Assembly (NCBI RefSeq): GCF_003050745.1
Contig: NZ_QAOF01000002.1
Location: forward strand, 62,001-126,000
Source: Sphingomonas sp. PP-CE-3G-477
GTDB taxonomy: Bacteria > Pseudomonadota > Alphaproteobacteria > Sphingomonadales > Sphingomonadaceae
DNA length: 64,000 nucleotides
Reading direction: 5' to 3'
Below, piece after piece: positions 61,493-64,000 of the stretch. The notes under the pieces are model-generated. The model was not told the origin of the DNA and searched no databases. It saw only the letters and a list, made by a program, of their open reading frames with translations. Position 1 is the first letter of the stretch; each line of letters begins with the position of its first letter. Made by a program: the position numbers and the translations under genes.

Positions 61493-62554
61493 ATGACGAC
61501 TGCGACGATAGATAGACCGGTCGAGAGACCGACGCACGCCGCCACCCGCAAGCGGATCGGCTGGATGTTTTCAGGCTTGGTCATTGCCAACATCGCCGCG
61601 TGGGGCTGGGCATTCTCGCTGTTCCACGCGCAACCGCTGATGCTGGGCACCGCGCTGCTCGCCTGGGGCCTGGGTCTGCGCCACGCCGTCGACGCGGATC
61701 ACATCGCCGCGATCGACAACGTGACGCGCAAGCTCATGCAGGACGGCCAGCGCCCGATCGCGGTCGGTTTCTGGTTCGCGATCGGCCATTCGGGGATCGT
61801 CCTCATCGCCGCCGTCGCGATCGCGCTCACCGCCAGCGCGCTGTCTCAGTTCGAGGCGTTCAAACAGGTCGGCGGCGTCATCGCGACCGTCATCTCCGCC
61901 GTCTTCCTGTTCACGATCGCCGCGATGAACCTGATCATCCTGCGCTCGGTGTGGCGTACCTTCGGCCATGTCCGCGGCGGCGGCACCTATGTCGAGGAGG
62001 ATCTCGACCTGCTGCTCGGCAACCGCGGCTTGCTCGCGCGGCTGTTCCGGCCGATGTTCCGGCTGGTCACGCGGAGCTGGCACATGGCGCCGCTCGGCTT
62101 CCTCTTCGGGCTGGGCTTCGACACCGCCACCGAAGTTGCGATCCTTGGCCTCTCCGCGAGCCAGGCCGCCGACGGCCTGTCGATCGGCACCGTGCTCGTT
62201 CTGCCGGTGCTGTTCGCGACCGGCATGGCGCTGGTCGATACCGCGGACGGTGTCGTCATGCTCGGCGCGTATGAATGGGCGTTCGTGAAGCCGATCCGCA
62301 AACTCTATTACAACATCACCATCACGCTGATCTCGGCGATCGTCGCGATCGCGATCGGCGGGATCGAGACGCTCGCGCTGCTCGGATCGAAGCTGGGGCT
62401 GACCGGCGGCATCTGGGATCTGGCGGAGGCGCTCGGCGAGAACTTCAACGGCCTCGGCTTCGCGATCATCGGGCTGTTCGTGCTCTGCTGGGTGCTGAGC
62501 TTCGCGATCTACCGCTGGAAACGCTTCGACGAGATCGAAGTCGTGCACGGATAG
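61493..62554 (+). CDS. NiCoT-family nickel/cobalt permease
   Basis: A 353-residue inner-membrane transporter of the HoxN/NixA/NicT family. The signature RHAVDADHI is at 63-71, with FSLGLGFDTATEV-like LGLGFDTATEVAI and ATGMALVDTADG in the second half and about eight membrane helices. GGGGAG precedes the ATG. Control by a cobalamin riboswitch and location before cobW and cobN argue for cobalt as the physiological substrate, feeding aerobic cobalamin synthesis. Confidence 0.94.
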   Translation: MTTATIDRPVERPTHAATRKRIGWMFSGLVIANIAAWGWAFSLFHAQPLMLGTALLAWGLGLRHAVDADHIAAIDNVTRKLMQDGQRPIAVGFWFAIGHSGIVLIAAVAIALTASALSQFEAFKQVGGVIATVISAVFLFTIAAMNLIILRSVWRTFGHVRGGGTYVEEDLDLLLGNRGLLARLFRPMFRLVTRSWHMAPLGFLFGLGFDTATEVAILGLSASQAADGLSIGTVLVLPVLFATGMALVDTADGVVMLGAYEWAFVKPIRKLYYNITITLISAIVAIAIGGIETLALLGSKLGLTGGIWDLAEALGENFNGLGFAIIGLFVLCWVLSFAIYRWKRFDEIEVVHG

Positions 62555-62619
62555 CTGGCGGCGTGCCGGAAAGTCCGTTAGGTCGCCTTCGTGAGGGTCG
62601 GTTGCACCGAACCTCGTTG

Positions 62620-62872
62620 ATCGCGCCGGTGCCCTTCGGGGCTTGAATGGGAATGCGGTGCGGAAGGGGTTCGCTCCTCCAATGCCGCGGCTGTCCCTGC
62701 AACTGTAAGCGGTGAGCGACACGCACGCGCCCTTGATGGGCAGCCACTGGGCCGACGGCCTGGGAAGGTGTGCGAGGAGCTTCGACCCGCGAGCCAGGAG
62801 ACCTGCCAGCGCAACGGTCGCTCTTGCCACGATCCAGGGGGTGATCTTGGCACGGTTCTCCGTCTGAGCGAC
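62620..62872 (+). promoter_or_regulatory. Second cobalamin riboswitch, upstream of cobW
   Basis: A second complete aptamer starts with GGTGCC at 62628 and carries GGGAATGCGGTGCG, GCTGTCCCTGCAACTGTAAG, GCCACTGG, CTGGGAAGG and the B12 box GAGCCAGGAGACCTGCC (62791-62807). A downstream stem GTCGCTC (62817-62823) with GAGCGAC (62866-62872) follows. It fills most of the 370-base gap before cobW. It is very similar to the copy at 61115, pointing to a duplication. Confidence 0.93.
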
Positions 62873-62924
62873 GAACACGCCCGGCCGTCTGGTCGCGCGT
62901 GCGTGTGCTCGCAGGAGAATATCA

Positions 62925-63962
<1,038 letters not shown>

Positions 63963-63970
63963 GGCCCACG

Positions 63971-64000
63971 ATGCATGTCGTCTTCCGCGAGACCCACGGG
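63971..64000 (+). CDS. cobN: Cobaltochelatase subunit CobN, first codons only
   Basis: An ATG 8 bases after the cobW stop opens MHVVFRETHG, the typical start of CobN, the large subunit that inserts cobalt into hydrogenobyrinic diamide in the aerobic pathway. Only ten codons are inside the window. The position directly after cobW supports the call. Confidence 0.65.
   Translation, partial: MHVVFRETHG

Overview
The window reads as chromosome from a GC-rich alphaproteobacterium of the Sphingomonadales type. The pointers are GC-rich codon use, many TonB-dependent receptors, S9 peptidases, alphaproteobacterial-style acyl-CoA genes and short GC-rich palindromic repeats between genes. I see no rRNA, tRNA, insertion sequence, phage gene or CRISPR array. 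Genes are dense and often joined by ATGA or TGATG overlaps, so operons are easy to read. Taxonomy is inferred from gene content only.

Layout. 1-2.6 kb: tyrosine catabolism (hppD, then hmgA cut by the window edge) with a divergent MarR regulator and palindromic operator candidates. 2.6-6.2 kb: LysR regulator divergent from malate synthase G, which is coupled to a gamma-carbonic-anhydrase-like protein. 6.2-13.9 kb: fatty-acid use, with a FadL porin, DUF2147 protein, FadN-type dehydrogenase/hydratase, thiolase, acyl-CoA ligase and MerR regulator. 14.1-20.9 kb: phosphorus scavenging, with a PhoX phosphatase and TonB receptor divergent from a PhoD phosphatase; two back-to-back Pho-box-like sites lie between them. 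21.1-27.4 kb: a tightly coupled run of desaturase, PhnD-like protein, serine acetyltransferase and gamma-glutamyl hydrolase, then a TonB receptor and a small lipoprotein. 27.4-27.8 kb: two terminators enclosing a possible small RNA. 27.8-29.5 kb: DedA, DUF1993 and a deoxyinosine glycosylase. 29.6-33.1 kb: a double-domain KaiC-like ATPase overlapping a hybrid histidine kinase.

33.2-47.5 kb looks like a catabolic island: TonB receptor, aldehyde dehydrogenase, two acyl-CoA dehydrogenases, acyl-CoA ligase, thiolase, TetR regulator, GMC alcohol oxidoreductase, SDR dehydrogenase and a cytochrome P450. Read as a pathway, this is hydroxylation, oxidation to the acid, CoA activation and beta-oxidation of a hydrophobic substrate. 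47.5-51.7 kb: two coupled exported S9 peptidases. 52.1-60.9 kb: a ROK regulator convergent with a four-gene glycan operon (GH2, GH97, SGNH hydrolase, carboxylesterase). 61.1-64 kb: cobalt/cobalamin genes, with two near-identical cobalamin riboswitches heading a NiCoT transporter and a CobW GTPase, the latter followed by the first codons of cobN.

Most single genes belong to known families. The less ordinary parts are the desaturase/PhnD-like/acetyltransferase/gamma-glutamyl-hydrolase/receptor cluster, the KaiC-kinase pair, and the P450-to-thiolase island with a paired acyl-CoA dehydrogenase that resembles steroid-type heteromers.
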